A stretch of 64,000 nucleotides of DNA from Methanobacterium sp. Maddingley MBC34 (GCA_000309865.1 AMGN01000033.1:1-64000); one strand, 5' to 3'; shown: positions 33,314 to 41,422, numbered from the stretch's first letter. The notes: generated from the letters alone by a model not told the origin. A program made the numbers and translations.

Positions 33314-33656
33314 TTTCTTTCTCCATCTTTAGAACATTTTGTAATCCATATACAAAGTACAATAGAGAAATAGTATATAAAATGCCAATCAGGTCCAAAA
33401 CATACTTCATATTTGCATCGTTAAATAGTGAACCCAGTGAATAATACAAATGCCCGGTGAAAAAAATGAATGACCCCACAACCAATACCAGTAAAATTTT
33501 ATTTATTTCCTTTTCATGGAGAAATATCATTGAAACCGCAAAATCTTCATCTTTTAATCTTTTTAATAATATAAGAGAACTGAAAATCAACACAATTGCC
33601 AAAATAAACCCTGCTAGGTGAACAATTGTCATAATCGCGTTTATTTCAGCAGCCAT
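33306..33656 (-). CDS. Small membrane protein, first gene of the GTPase cluster
   Basis: The 116-aa product has three hydrophobic segments (about residues 9-30, 50-72 and 82-106). Its ATG is preceded by a strong AAGGAGGA and an AT-rich upstream region, so transcription of the cluster probably starts here. It is likely a partner of the next membrane protein, with which it overlaps. The function is not recognised. Confidence 0.65.
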   Translation of the reverse strand: MAAEINAIMTIVHLAGFILAIVLIFSSLILLKRLKDEDFAVSMIFLHEKEINKILLVLVVGSFIFFTGHLYYSLGSLFNDANMKYVLDLIGILYTISLLYFVYGLQNVLKMEKENE

Positions 33657-33810
33657 GTAAATCCTCCTTTTAACTAATTATTATATTGTTGCTCAAATGT
33701 TTTTAAATTTTGTTTTTTCAATTTATTAAAGCAGTTTTCGAAGTAAAACCGTAAAAATACATTTATTAAGATCACTAAAAATTAGATCCATGTTTTAAGA
33801 ATATAAAAAA

Positions 33811-34305
33811 TCATTCCCAAGTCACATCAGCTGTGGTGAATACATATTTACTGGAAAAAGCAGGATTGTACAATGCATTGGTGAGATTCTCGGTTTTAAA
33901 TGATTCAGATATTTTTTTACGGGCATTAAAGTTAATCCGATCACCCAAACAGTTTCTGTCTGTTTTATCATTGATGTTCGGTGCCGATGCATGAATCCTA
34001 AGCTGAATCTTGGTCTTTTGATAGCCATCATGAAAACCCTGATTTGAATAGTTTATTTTAACAATTTTTACTCCAGATGGATTGAGTAAGCGTGGGTGTT
34101 CTGATGTATAATTTTTAAAAGATTCATAGGGATATATGGCAAGACCATCTGATATCGCTCCCTGTAAAGCCCCTGTTCTAGCAGCACTCATGGCCTGGTT
34201 GAGTTCACCTGCATTACTTATACTAATAGCCAATGGAATTAGAACCATTATACTCAAACCCACTAACAATAAAAATTCAATGGGAAGTTGACCTTTATTA
34301 TCCAT
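33811..34305 (-). CDS. Class III signal peptide (pilin-like) protein
   Basis: The 164-aa product starts MDNKGQLPIEFLLLVGLSIM. The DNKGQ-x-P-x-E-F pattern before a hydrophobic helix matches archaeal class III signal peptides, which the EppA-type prepilin peptidase cuts before the Gln. The mature part would be an exported filament-type protein with a beta-rich C-terminus. A second protein of similar build is encoded just upstream on the same strand. Confidence 0.72.
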   Translation of the reverse strand: MDNKGQLPIEFLLLVGLSIMVLIPLAISISNAGELNQAMSAARTGALQGAISDGLAIYPYESFKNYTSEHPRLLNPSGVKIVKINYSNQGFHDGYQKTKIQLRIHASAPNINDKTDRNCLGDRINFNARKKISESFKTENLTNALYNPAFSSKYVFTTADVTWE

Positions 34306-34375
34306 CTTACACTGTCCTATTCTTTAAAAAAAACATTATCTCCCTAATAAACTAATTATTGTGTAAATAAACGTT

Positions 34376-34855
34376 TTAGAATATTATCACCTTATTACTT
34401 TTACCCTCTTTCACATTTCGGATGGTGTAATTCCTATTGGGTAGCATGGTTACTTCCGCCTGGTTCATATCATAGTTAGAAATTTTTTTGAAAAAAGAAT
34501 AAGAATAACCTCTCAAACCCCCCACTTGTACCCAAACACCAGATTGATTAACCTTAACCTGGTAAAAGGAACCTTTTATGTCTGATGGCATTTCAATTTT
34601 TATTTCATGACCATCTCCACCAGAATATACTTCTTCAATGGTTAAAGCGACTTTTTCGGATATTAAACGTGCTTCTTGTGCCTCTTCAGCTTTCTGTACT
34701 GTGTCAAAACGCCCGTCAGCAATACTAAGAACACTACCCATAATTACCAGTAGGAGGAACATTGAGATCACAAAATCAATGTTCAGAGATCCTAGTTGAT
34801 CAGTCGTAATAGACGAACCCATAAATTTATTATGATAATAGAATAGTATTAGCAT
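34376..34855 (-). CDS. Pilin-like membrane-anchored protein
   Basis: A hydrophobic helix IDFVISMFLLLVIMGSVLSI follows a short N-terminal Gly/Ser segment (QLGSLN), and then comes a beta-rich exterior domain (VYSGGDGHEIKIEMPSDI and later strands). This resembles archaeal type IV pilin-like minor subunits. The start is uncertain: ATG at 34855 has GGAG very close, and ATG at 34822 (MGSSITTDQ) fits the pilin-type N-terminus better. It lies 70 bp upstream of the class III signal protein. Confidence 0.6.
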   Translation of the reverse strand: MLILFYYHNKFMGSSITTDQLGSLNIDFVISMFLLLVIMGSVLSIADGRFDTVQKAEEAQEARLISEKVALTIEEVYSGGDGHEIKIEMPSDIKGSFYQVKVNQSGVWVQVGGLRGYSYSFFKKISNYDMNQAEVTMLPNRNYTIRNVKEGKSNKVIIF

Positions 34856-35030
34856 AACTCCATTTTTGATATAATAATTATAAAATTATTATTAATTATT
34901 TAAATCAATATTCTCTGAATTCTATATATTTCTATATAAATAAACACCATTTATCAGGTGAAGATTATAGTGAAAACATTTAATAACTTACTACAAAATA
35001 TACATTCATAGAAATAGGGAGGGATTTTTT

Positions 35031-35462
35031 TTGAAAATAGAAAAAATGGGAATATGTGGTTTGATAGTTGTATTGGTTTTAGTAATTGCAGCATCAGGAT
35101 GTACTTCAAGTAATAACAGCACGAATAGTCCACAATCTTCTAATGTCCAGTCTAATAGTGGCAGTGCAAGTAGTGGAAGTTCTTCGGGTAGTTCAAATGC
35201 CCAATCTGTCAGCGTGGTTATCAGTTACATGGGCGCATGGAGTGGTGCAATAACTTCCCCAACTGGTTCACAAAATATTGATGGTTCTGGTAATAAAGTT
35301 ATTAATTTGGGTACTGTTAGTGGAAATGTTGCAGTTAATGCTCAGAAAAAAGATACTAGTTCAGATAAAATCACCGTATCTATTCAAAGTGGTGGTAAAA
35401 CGGTTGCAACCCAAAGCAGTACAGCCCAATACGGTATAGCAAGTACCACAGCTACCGTTTAA
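35031..35462 (+). CDS. Ser/Asn-rich lipoprotein
   Basis: The 143-aa product has a lipoprotein signal (hydrophobic segment then ASGC at about residues 22-25). A long low-complexity Ser/Asn/Gly linker (26-62) leads to a small C-terminal beta domain with SYMGAWSGAI and VAVNAQKKDTSSDKITVSI. The start is TTG, six bases after GGGAGGGA. It is probably an extracellular lipid-anchored protein of unknown role. It is the last host gene before the integrated element. Confidence 0.72.
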   Translation: MKIEKMGICGLIVVLVLVIAASGCTSSNNSTNSPQSSNVQSNSGSASSGSSSGSSNAQSVSVVISYMGAWSGAITSPTGSQNIDGSGNKVINLGTVSGNVAVNAQKKDTSSDKITVSIQSGGKTVATQSSTAQYGIASTTATV

Positions 35463-35520
35463 ATCTTTTTCCTTTTCCTTTTATTTAAGACTTTATTTCT
35501 AGAATTATTTTACATCATTA

Positions 35521-35680
35521 GGGAACTTTTACTCTGATTTACAAAAAGTTCCAAGCACAGGATTTTAAAGGCCCTGTTTCAAATTTAAATCCTATATATT
35601 CCTTTGATTTTTCTTGGAACTTTTCCAGGGGGAGGGGGTTCTGTACTAAAATGAACATACGACTTTATTGTAGTTCCAAA
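35521..35680. promoter_or_regulatory. Cluster of GGAACTTTT motifs at the left flank of the element
   Basis: GGGAACTTTT (35521-35530), its inverted form AAAAAGTTCCAAG (35543-35555) and CTTGGAACTTTTCC (35613-35626) share one core. A further AGTTCCAA lies near 35672. The second and third form a 12/13-bp inverted pair. They precede the first element gene and could be operators or integrase arm sites. No gene is seen in 35463-35713. Confidence 0.4.
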
Positions 35681-35713
35681 CTTCCAAACTCCTAAAAAAA
35701 ATGGAGTGATAGA

Positions 35714-36148
35714 ATGAAAGATTATTATGAATTAGAAGATCAAGGATGTTGTCTAATCTGTGAGGATGCCTATGAAGGATGCCTATGTTTCAACTGCAAA
35801 TGTAGTAAATGTGAACATTACTCTGGAAACGATCCAGATGCAGATGTAAGAAATGAAGATACCGGAGGGGAGGTATGCTTACTACCCATTTTTTGGGCAT
35901 ATAAGAAGAACCGAGAATTTGAAGAAGGACAATTAAGGTCTAATTTCAAAATAAATAAAACGCTTAGACAAACAGAAAAGGCAATCCAATGTACTTTAAT
36001 TAATGTTAAAACCGGTGAAGTTTCTGATACCCCCTTCTGGATTCCACTATCAGTAATTGTTAATAACCACATAAAAGAGTGGTTTGCTGATAAAGAAATT
36101 AAGCGTAATTTTAGGGCAGATGTTAAACCACAAAGAAAGCTGATGTAA
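35714..36148 (+). CDS. Cys-rich zinc-binding protein
   Basis: The 144-aa product has nine Cys in its first 60 residues, grouped as GCCLICEDAYEGCLCFNCKC and SKCEHYSG, which suggests one or two zinc knuckles. The C-terminal half has a strand-helix pattern with SDTPFWIPLSVI. GGAGTGAT lies at the right distance from the ATG. It is probably the leftmost gene of the element. The function is unknown, and a DNA- or protein-binding role is only inferred. Confidence 0.6.
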   Translation: MKDYYELEDQGCCLICEDAYEGCLCFNCKCSKCEHYSGNDPDADVRNEDTGGEVCLLPIFWAYKKNREFEEGQLRSNFKINKTLRQTEKAIQCTLINVKTGEVSDTPFWIPLSVIVNNHIKEWFADKEIKRNFRADVKPQRKLM

Positions 36149-36268
36149 CCTATTGTAAAAAAAAGAGGAATTTGATGGATGTTGAGAAAATATGCTAACA
36201 TCATCACACCAAAAAAGTTTTCGACTTGGAATAATGATTTTCATACTAAAAAATTAATTTTTAAGAAA

Positions 36269-36442
36269 TCAATCTTCAGAGGATTTGCTATTTTCTGATA
36301 ACCACAACTCTAAAGCTTCCATTGCTGCTTTTTTAATATATCCTCTTTTATAATTAAACTTCTCTGAAGCTGTTTTCCTAAATAATCTCATCAATTCTTC
36401 TGGTAGATCCACCGTAAGCTGTTCTTCTCCTTCTTTAACCAT
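36269..36442 (-). CDS. Small ribbon-helix-helix repressor-like protein
   Basis: The 57-aa product reads MVKEGEEQLTVDLPEELMRL and then a second helix region ending in SKSSED. A strand (EQLTVDLP) followed by two helices is the ribbon-helix-helix layout. AGGTGAT lies seven bases before the ATG. It is the only leftward gene in this part of the element. It faces a region with two 22-bp direct repeats, so it probably acts as an autoregulated repressor controlling the rightward genes. Confidence 0.65.
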   Translation of the reverse strand: MVKEGEEQLTVDLPEELMRLFRKTASEKFNYKRGYIKKAAMEALELWLSENSKSSED

Positions 36443-36466
36443 TAAATAATCACCTGTAATGATGAA

Positions 36467-36630
36467 TTGCTGTTTAGTAATGTATATAAAAAATATACAT
36501 TGCTGTTTAGTAGTGTATATATTTCTATATATATTTCTATATATCCCGTTAACTCTAAAACTCTTTTTATCGGTAACTTTTTATATGTGAACATAGAACA
36601 GTATCATTATAGAGTTATAGAGTTTTAGAG
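36467..36630. promoter_or_regulatory. Divergent control region with 22-bp direct repeats and a 12-bp inverted repeat
   Basis: TTGCTGTTTAGTA(A/G)TGTATATA occurs at 36467-36488 and 36500-36521 (one mismatch, 33-bp period), overlapping TATA-like sequence for both directions. ATATTTCTATAT is repeated just after. A perfect inverted pair CTCTAAAACTCT (36553-36564) and AGAGTTTTAGAG (36619-36630) brackets CTTTTTATATG, a probable TATA box for the rightward operon. This is a typical two-operator switch layout. Confidence 0.6.
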
Positions 36631-36639
36631 GTGAAAGGG

Positions 36640-36810
36640 ATGAATGGGAAAAAAGAAGTGAAAAAATATGTCCAAGGTAGAGTGAAGGATAACACTTTTG
36701 ATGAATTTCGGGCCATAAGCATCAAAAGACACGGCCCCAAACATGGCCACACAGGGAAAGCCCTCCAGGAGGCATTAGAATTATACATTGCCAAATTTAG
36801 GGATGATTGA
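36640..36810 (+). CDS. Small ribbon-helix-helix-like DNA-binding protein
   Basis: The 56-aa basic product begins MNGKKEVKKYVQGRVKDNTF, with a strand-like KKYVQGRV, then a His/Lys-rich linker (IKRHGPKHGHTGKAL) and a closing helix QEALELYIAKFRDD. This is the arrangement of phage ribbon-helix-helix proteins. AGGTGAAAGGG precedes the ATG. It is the first rightward gene after the control region and is translationally close to the next zinc-ribbon gene. Confidence 0.6.
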   Translation: MNGKKEVKKYVQGRVKDNTFDEFRAISIKRHGPKHGHTGKALQEALELYIAKFRDD

Positions 36811-36811
36811 G

Positions 36812-37066
36812 ATGTGTATCCATTGTGAACCGGCTGAAAAGTATAGTGTGATATGCCCCAATTGTGGCATTTATCTTCCACCATTAGAAATAGCTGGCGA
36901 TTTATCACTTGACCAACTCCAAACCCTGGAAGAATTGACCCGGAGTTTTAGGAATGCACGATATGAGTTAGATGCTACGCCAAAGGACGATCCTTTATAT
37001 CCAAAGCTATATACTGTGGCTTGCCAGCTGTTAGAAGATAGGATCAACTTAATCCTGGAGGCCTAA
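36812..37066 (+). CDS. Small zinc-ribbon protein
   Basis: The 84-aa product (start ATG at 36812, just after the preceding stop) opens with MCIHCEPAEKYSVICPNCGI: two CxxC pairs 12 residues apart forming a zinc ribbon. The remainder is a helical hairpin (LSLDQLQTLEELTRSFRNAR and a second helix). It is in an operon with flanking ribbon-helix-helix genes, and its stop is 2 bp from the next start. The function is unknown; it may be a nucleic acid or protein adaptor. Confidence 0.6.
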   Translation: MCIHCEPAEKYSVICPNCGIYLPPLEIAGDLSLDQLQTLEELTRSFRNARYELDATPKDDPLYPKLYTVACQLLEDRINLILEA

Positions 37067-37068
37067 GT

Positions 37069-37458
37069 ATGGCAACTCTCCAGAGACATAAGAACATCAC
37101 AGTCTCAATGCCAGAGGAAATAATTTTTATTGCTCTAACCAGGGAGTTATATTCTAAATATTCTATGAAAGTTAAAGAAGCCCTAAATATTCTTGTTTTG
37201 GAATATGCTTATAATCCAGATGCTAGAGCATTGCTTGACCAGGTGCTGGAGAACCGACTGGACCCAGAGCAGTATGTTAGTGGGATCGGTCTATTTCCAG
37301 TTGGTGGGCATGAGAATGTTGATTTTAAAGCAGATATTAAGTATGTTCCCCCACAGAAAAGGACACCTATTCGTAAACAGACCAAGTTAGACATTCCAAA
37401 CAATAAGGATGCTGCCATGGTAGCTTTGGAAGACCATATTAATTCTTTGTGGGGTTGA
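37069..37458 (+). CDS. Ribbon-helix-helix-like protein with extended C-terminus
   Basis: In the 129-aa product the N-terminal NITVSMPEEIIFIALTREL and VKEALNILVLEYAYN segments fit a strand-helix-helix DNA-binding domain. It is followed by about 75 residues with Pro/Lys-rich linkers (YVPPQKRTPIRKQTKLDIP). It lies directly between the zinc-ribbon and HNH nuclease genes (4-bp gap to the latter). The function is unknown, with a regulatory role inferred from the fold only. Confidence 0.5.
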   Translation: MATLQRHKNITVSMPEEIIFIALTRELYSKYSMKVKEALNILVLEYAYNPDARALLDQVLENRLDPEQYVSGIGLFPVGGHENVDFKADIKYVPPQKRTPIRKQTKLDIPNNKDAAMVALEDHINSLWG

Positions 37459-37462
37459 TAAA

Positions 37463-37846
37463 ATGAGGCTCATTTATCAAAACCGTGGAAGTGTTGCAAC
37501 TATTGTCCTGGCATTACCGGATCCATTAGCTGGTTTAGTGAAACGGTTTAAACCCCCAAAGCAACCTAAAAAGCAACGGAGAGGCAAAGCCAAACCATCC
37601 ACCAATTACCAACGTTTTAGAATGGATGTACTGGAAAGGTGCAATCATAGGTGTGTGGCCTGTGGTGAAACCAATAAACGCCTAGTAGTTCATCACCTTA
37701 ACAGCTATGCCGTCTTTGATGATCTAACCTTGGATCCTGATAATGGAGTGGCTTTATGCCATGACTGTGATCAAGGTTTCCATAGTGCTTATGGCATAGT
37801 TGGAAACACCCGATCCCAGTTTATGGAATGGGTTAATAGTAAATAA
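37463..37846 (+). CDS. HNH endonuclease
   Basis: The 127-aa product has a zinc-bound HNH domain in its second half: CNHRCVACGE, then VVHHLNSYAVF, DPDNGVALCHDCDQGFH. These give the two CxxC pairs, the HH catalytic pair, the Asn and the last His. The N-terminal 55 residues are basic. Free-standing HNH nucleases of this type lie in many tailed phages near the packaging genes and may aid terminase cutting. Here the terminase is 11 kb away. Confidence 0.8.
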   Translation: MRLIYQNRGSVATIVLALPDPLAGLVKRFKPPKQPKKQRRGKAKPSTNYQRFRMDVLERCNHRCVACGETNKRLVVHHLNSYAVFDDLTLDPDNGVALCHDCDQGFHSAYGIVGNTRSQFMEWVNSK

Positions 37847-37857
37847 GGAGTGATGGG

Positions 37858-38049
37858 ATGGCTAGCAAATACAAAAAGATTAGATTGGATGTAAAGGTAA
37901 GGGAATATACATTAAAAGAGTTCAATAAAACTTATTTAAAAGCAGAGAAGGAAGAAGAAAAAAATGCTGGAGTCCTTGGATGGCAAAATAGAGCCTTCCA
38001 AAGAGCTTTGGAGTTTTACATCCAACAACACAAAATGCATAGTAAATAA
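37858..38049 (+). CDS. Small basic ribbon-helix-helix-like protein
   Basis: The 63-aa product (KKIRLDVKVREYTLKEFNKT...) has a strand-like start and a final helix AFQRALEFYIQQHK, as in small ribbon-helix-helix proteins. GGAGTGAT precedes the ATG. It is the last gene of the left operon. The stop is followed by TTTCCCTTTTTTTT, a likely archaeal T-tract terminator. Confidence 0.5.
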   Translation: MASKYKKIRLDVKVREYTLKEFNKTYLKAEKEEEKNAGVLGWQNRAFQRALEFYIQQHKMHSK

Positions 38050-38221
38050 AAATATTTCCCTTTTTTTTATTTGGAAAGTTCACTGGTTTAAACAACTATA
38101 AATTATCTCCAAATGATATTTAATTTAAAGACCATTTATAAGAGTTTTCACGGATCAGAACAGTTTGGTAATCGGAAGAATTTTATAGACTATAATTTGA
38201 ATTAAATCATAGGGGTATGAA

Positions 38222-39778
38222 ATGAAAGAGAATAACGATTCACTAATTTTATTCAGTGTTCCTACTTTTTATACATCCAAAAATCCAACCAAAGCCTCTT
38301 ATTCAAGCGAAGATTTGAGTATATTCAATGATCATACCATTGAGGAATATTTACCCCCTATTAGTAGTTTCAATCTTCCATACCCCCCAGAAGTATCCCC
38401 ACTTATAAGGTCCCCCACCAAAAGCAAAAAAATTTATTTTGAAGTTCCAAAATATGCGTCCTCCTTATCGTTTTGGAGTGGTATTTTTCCTGATCTGGAA
38501 TACGTACTCGAAGTAATAGGAATGGCAGCAATACGTGGAGATTATCCTTTTAGTAAGGTTAAAATTAATAAATCTCTTTTATTAAGATGGACTGGAAGTG
38601 TTAGACCTCCAAAAAAGGGTAAAAAAGAATCAAAACAATTTTATTACCATAAATCAATTATAACAAAAAATGGTTTGAAAAGGTCTCTCGTTCCTTTAAT
38701 TAATGAGGATAAATCGGTTCCATTATTAGATATTGTCAGAAAATATGAGCGTTCTAAATCTATAGAGAAAAAGAAAAAGAATGATCCTAGATGGGATGTT
38801 TATGAAGGGCGGGATCAGTTTAGAAGATCTCTTTTCTCCCCACTTCATTCATTATTAGCAACTGATGAAAAAGGCGTACCCCATCCCATAAGTGATATTA
38901 TTAGAAAAGATACATTGGATCCTCGATGGAATCAGAAATATTTCGATAGTTTAGAACCTAACACTAGATATCCAATTCTTAAACATTGCCTAGAATGCCG
39001 ATCAGCAGCCGTTGCTTATGATGAAATAAGGGGTGAAACATTTTGCCCTGGTTGTGGCTTGGTCCGGGAAAATTTCCAACCTGAAAGAATAAAATCAGAG
39101 GCATATAAAGGACCAATAGACCCCGATAACCTCGGAAGAAATGGAGATTATGGGAGACCCTCAAAAATAAAAAACTGGAAAGAACCCCGAAACCATCCAA
39201 AAAGAGCTTATCACCCTAACCGATATTATTATGATAGATTGATGGATGCATTAAACGCACCGCCTGAAAAGTTACCTGGAGCTATGAGGAAATATAAGAA
39301 TACATTTTTAAAGAGAAGGTGTCAAAAAGAGGGTGTGGGTTCTAATAAATATAAATGGTGGGAAATAGACACTAAAAGGCCATCCAAAAAGGGCATTTGT
39401 TTATCGGATGAGCAAAATGATGAAAGAAAAAAAGTTGAAAGGGATAAAAAAAGGATCCAAACCCTCAATAATCGAATTATGCTAATGGATAGTTATTTGA
39501 ATGAACATGAATTACCTAGTTGGGTTCGTCAAGAAGTGATTTATATCCTTAAACAAAATTCCAAGAAGTTTGATTTGAGGAATATCCACAGCCGTCTTAA
39601 GGCAGATAAAACCTTATTTGGAATAATTTTATATGTTGTAGAACGTAACAGCCCCGAACATCCATTAATTAACGAAAACGATATTATCAACTCTGGAGAA
39701 TACTCTATAATTAAGCGAAACCTCGACAAACAATTAATTGACTGTGATTTATTATATGATGATTCATTAACTTTTTAA
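38222..39778 (+). CDS. Large protein with internal TFIIB-type zinc ribbon and cyclin-like segment
   Basis: The 518-aa product carries, in its middle, a zinc ribbon of the TFIIB/TFB type: CLECRSAAVAYDEIRGETFC followed by PGCGLV. Its Cys are at about 256, 259, 275 and 278, and the D-x-x-R-G-E-x-x-C-x-x-C-G-x-V signature is intact. A C-terminal segment (about 415-480: DSYLNEHELPSWVRQEVIYI, then a short linker and LFGIILYVVERN) looks like one TFB cyclin repeat. The N-terminal 250 residues are unlike TFB. It could recruit host RNA polymerase to element promoters. It is transcribed alone, just upstream of the repeat-rich non-coding region. Confidence 0.65.
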   Translation: MKENNDSLILFSVPTFYTSKNPTKASYSSEDLSIFNDHTIEEYLPPISSFNLPYPPEVSPLIRSPTKSKKIYFEVPKYASSLSFWSGIFPDLEYVLEVIGMAAIRGDYPFSKVKINKSLLLRWTGSVRPPKKGKKESKQFYYHKSIITKNGLKRSLVPLINEDKSVPLLDIVRKYERSKSIEKKKKNDPRWDVYEGRDQFRRSLFSPLHSLLATDEKGVPHPISDIIRKDTLDPRWNQKYFDSLEPNTRYPILKHCLECRSAAVAYDEIRGETFCPGCGLVRENFQPERIKSEAYKGPIDPDNLGRNGDYGRPSKIKNWKEPRNHPKRAYHPNRYYYDRLMDALNAPPEKLPGAMRKYKNTFLKRRCQKEGVGSNKYKWWEIDTKRPSKKGICLSDEQNDERKKVERDKKRIQTLNNRIMLMDSYLNEHELPSWVRQEVIYILKQNSKKFDLRNIHSRLKADKTLFGIILYVVERNSPEHPLINENDIINSGEYSIIKRNLDKQLIDCDLLYDDSLTF

Positions 39779-39834
39779 TTTCCTCCATCTCATTTTTTTC
39801 ATCATCTTCATTTTGGTTTTCCCATATATTATAT

Positions 39835-40370
39835 TAAGAGAGATAGGAACTATTTTTTTAATGTCTAAATTGCCCACATTACATCTGTATTGGGGAAGAG
39901 AGACATAATTAGTCGGCTGTATGTTATGTAATATAGTAAGAGAGACAATCGTCGGAACAATATATAAGGGGAAATATTATTCTAAATGGTTACAGTGTAC
40001 TGATGAATGGAGAAGTAAAATTTTAACTACCACACAGTATTAATGAAGGGAGTAAATGGAAATCCTTATTTTTAATCACCATTGAAAGGGCATAAATTAC
40101 TTTGTTTTACGTTCCTAGCTTAATACTTCCTTGTCCCCACTGCGTTATGTATAAGGGTAGAAGACATGTATCGTAACAGTATATAAGGGTAAGAGTTTAT
40201 CCGCTGTGCGTTATGTAATCCTATTGAAGAAGGGGACTCATCTAAACTGCTTACGTTACGGTAATAGATAGTATAGGGGAAAGGGATTTGATACAAACCT
40301 TGCCAAATATTTCCAGAGTAATACCCCAATATCCGCTTTGTGTCATGTATAAGGGTAGAAGAAGTAAGAA
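39835..40370. repeat. Irregular repeats with TATATAAGGG motifs in an 850-bp gene-free region
   Basis: Within the gene-free 39779-40637 stretch, a GTTATGTA box recurs: GTATGTTATGTAATA (39919), GCGTTATGTATAAGGG (40142), GCGTTATGTAATCC (40208) and GTGTCATGTATAAGGG (40340). A second box, ATCGT-(1-4)-AACA(A/G)TATATAAGGG, recurs at about 39948-39970 and 40171-40189. AAGAGAGA boxes lie at 39836, 39896 and 39938. The TATA-like parts could be promoters of non-coding RNA. The array could instead be a replication origin or binding sites for the neighbouring TFIIB-like protein. Confidence 0.55.
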
Positions 40371-40539
40371 GCTCAAAATTAATAAATTCTACATTTAATT
40401 TTATCCCTTATCATTTTACTGGATGCATCAAATACGCATCTCCTTTTTTCTTATTAAGATTAATTTTTCCATTGAATATCGTGGGGGAAGATAATTCACC
40501 TCTCAACCTTTTTAAAAGGTTGTCTTTCCCCACCCATTC

Positions 40540-40573
40540 CCCTATCTCAAAGGGATAGGGTTGATTTTTTTTA
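40540..40573 (+). terminator. Hairpin terminator without an upstream gene
   Basis: A stem CCCTATC/GATAGGG (40540-40546 and 40554-40560) is followed by TTGATTTTTTTT. About 35 bases upstream lies a second palindrome, AACCTTTT-T-AAAAGGTT (40505-40521). No gene on this strand ends here, so an untranslated transcript may start in the repeat region and stop here. Confidence 0.5.
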
Positions 40574-40637
40574 TACAAACCCAATTTATATTAATTTCAA
40601 TATTATTTTTTCAATTAAAACCCAAGGATGTGATTTT

Positions 40638-40778
40638 ATGAGAGTTAATAAAACCGTTAGCTTGCAGCATGAAACATTAAAGAAGTTAGAAACCGTTTTT
40701 GGAGACATTGACACCATTAATTTTTCCAGATTGGCAGATACGGCCATATTGAATTATGTTAATTCAATACAGAAATAG
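40638..40778 (+). CDS. 46-aa ribbon-helix-helix protein
   Basis: The product MRVNKTVSLQHETLKKLETV plus a second helix (FSRLADTAILNYVNSIQ) is a minimal ribbon-helix-helix of the CopG/Arc type. The context AAGGATGTGATTTT-ATG supplies a ribosome binding site. It starts a rightward group with the next gene, 10 bp away, and probably regulates the nearby control region. Confidence 0.6.
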   Translation: MRVNKTVSLQHETLKKLETVFGDIDTINFSRLADTAILNYVNSIQK

Positions 40779-40788
40779 GAGCGTAAAA

Positions 40789-41307
40789 ATGATGAAAAAT
40801 AATTTTAAAACAAATTATGGTCCTGAAAAGATTCCAGTGGTTCGGAATGTGAGAGAAAATAACATAGTATTTGAAGAGAACCGTTCAAAGAATTTACCTT
40901 ATTTTGCAATACGTAAATGGAAAAAATGGTATTACATAGAATATGACTTCATATCCTGTGATCATCAGTTAAAAGAAGAAGCTAAGCATGAAGTAGAACG
41001 ATTAGTAATCGAATTGGCTAACAAATCAAAACGTTACAATGGCCCTGTTGTATGGGGTATGGGATACATTGTAGGAATATCTCCTAAATGTCAACTCAAG
41101 ACTTGTAAAGAATATGCTCCAAAAATAAGGGATATTATTTTTAATATGGATAATTTGGAGTTGAGCGATTCTGGAAAGCTTAATCAGGCCATAGAAAATG
41201 GTGATCTTGGTGCTTATCTGAGATATGAGATGGGAATCAATAAAAGAAGGATAATTGAAAGGAAAAAGCTTAATGAAGGAATTGAGAAAGCCAGGGGAAT
41301 GGTGTGA
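40789..41307 (+). CDS. Element protein of unknown function, 172 aa
   Basis: The start is taken at the ATG at 40789, preceded by GGAGCG, the same binding-site style as the gene at 50086. The product is basic with aromatic-rich strands (YFAIRKWKKWYYIEYDFISC) and a Cys-containing segment (GISPKCQLKTCKEYA). Its C-terminal helices are rich in Arg and Lys. I do not recognise it. By position before the tail module it could be a structural or nucleic-acid-binding protein, but nothing decides this. Confidence 0.5.
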   Translation: MMKNNFKTNYGPEKIPVVRNVRENNIVFEENRSKNLPYFAIRKWKKWYYIEYDFISCDHQLKEEAKHEVERLVIELANKSKRYNGPVVWGMGYIVGISPKCQLKTCKEYAPKIRDIIFNMDNLELSDSGKLNQAIENGDLGAYLRYEMGINKRRIIERKKLNEGIEKARGMV

Positions 41308-41422
41308 ATGGAGAGCATAAGGAAAAGATTGAGAAATAGACACAATGGAAACAATCGGAATTAATTTGAATGTAATTAATTAAGAGTATTTTTTTAAATA
41401 CAGACCAATAAGGTGATTTTTT

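Noticed and set aside
37463..37846. Homing endonuclease or intron
   Set aside because: The HNH gene is free-standing within an operon. No interrupted gene or intron boundary is visible around it.
40120..40329. Minus-strand 69-codon open frame inside the repeat region
   Set aside because: It runs through the repeats, has no ribosome binding site, and its composition (many Tyr, Ser and Ile) reflects AT-rich repeats rather than a protein.
41308..41364. 18-codon frame MESIRKRLRNRHNGNNRN after the 40789 gene
   Set aside because: It is too short to support and has no clear ribosome binding site.
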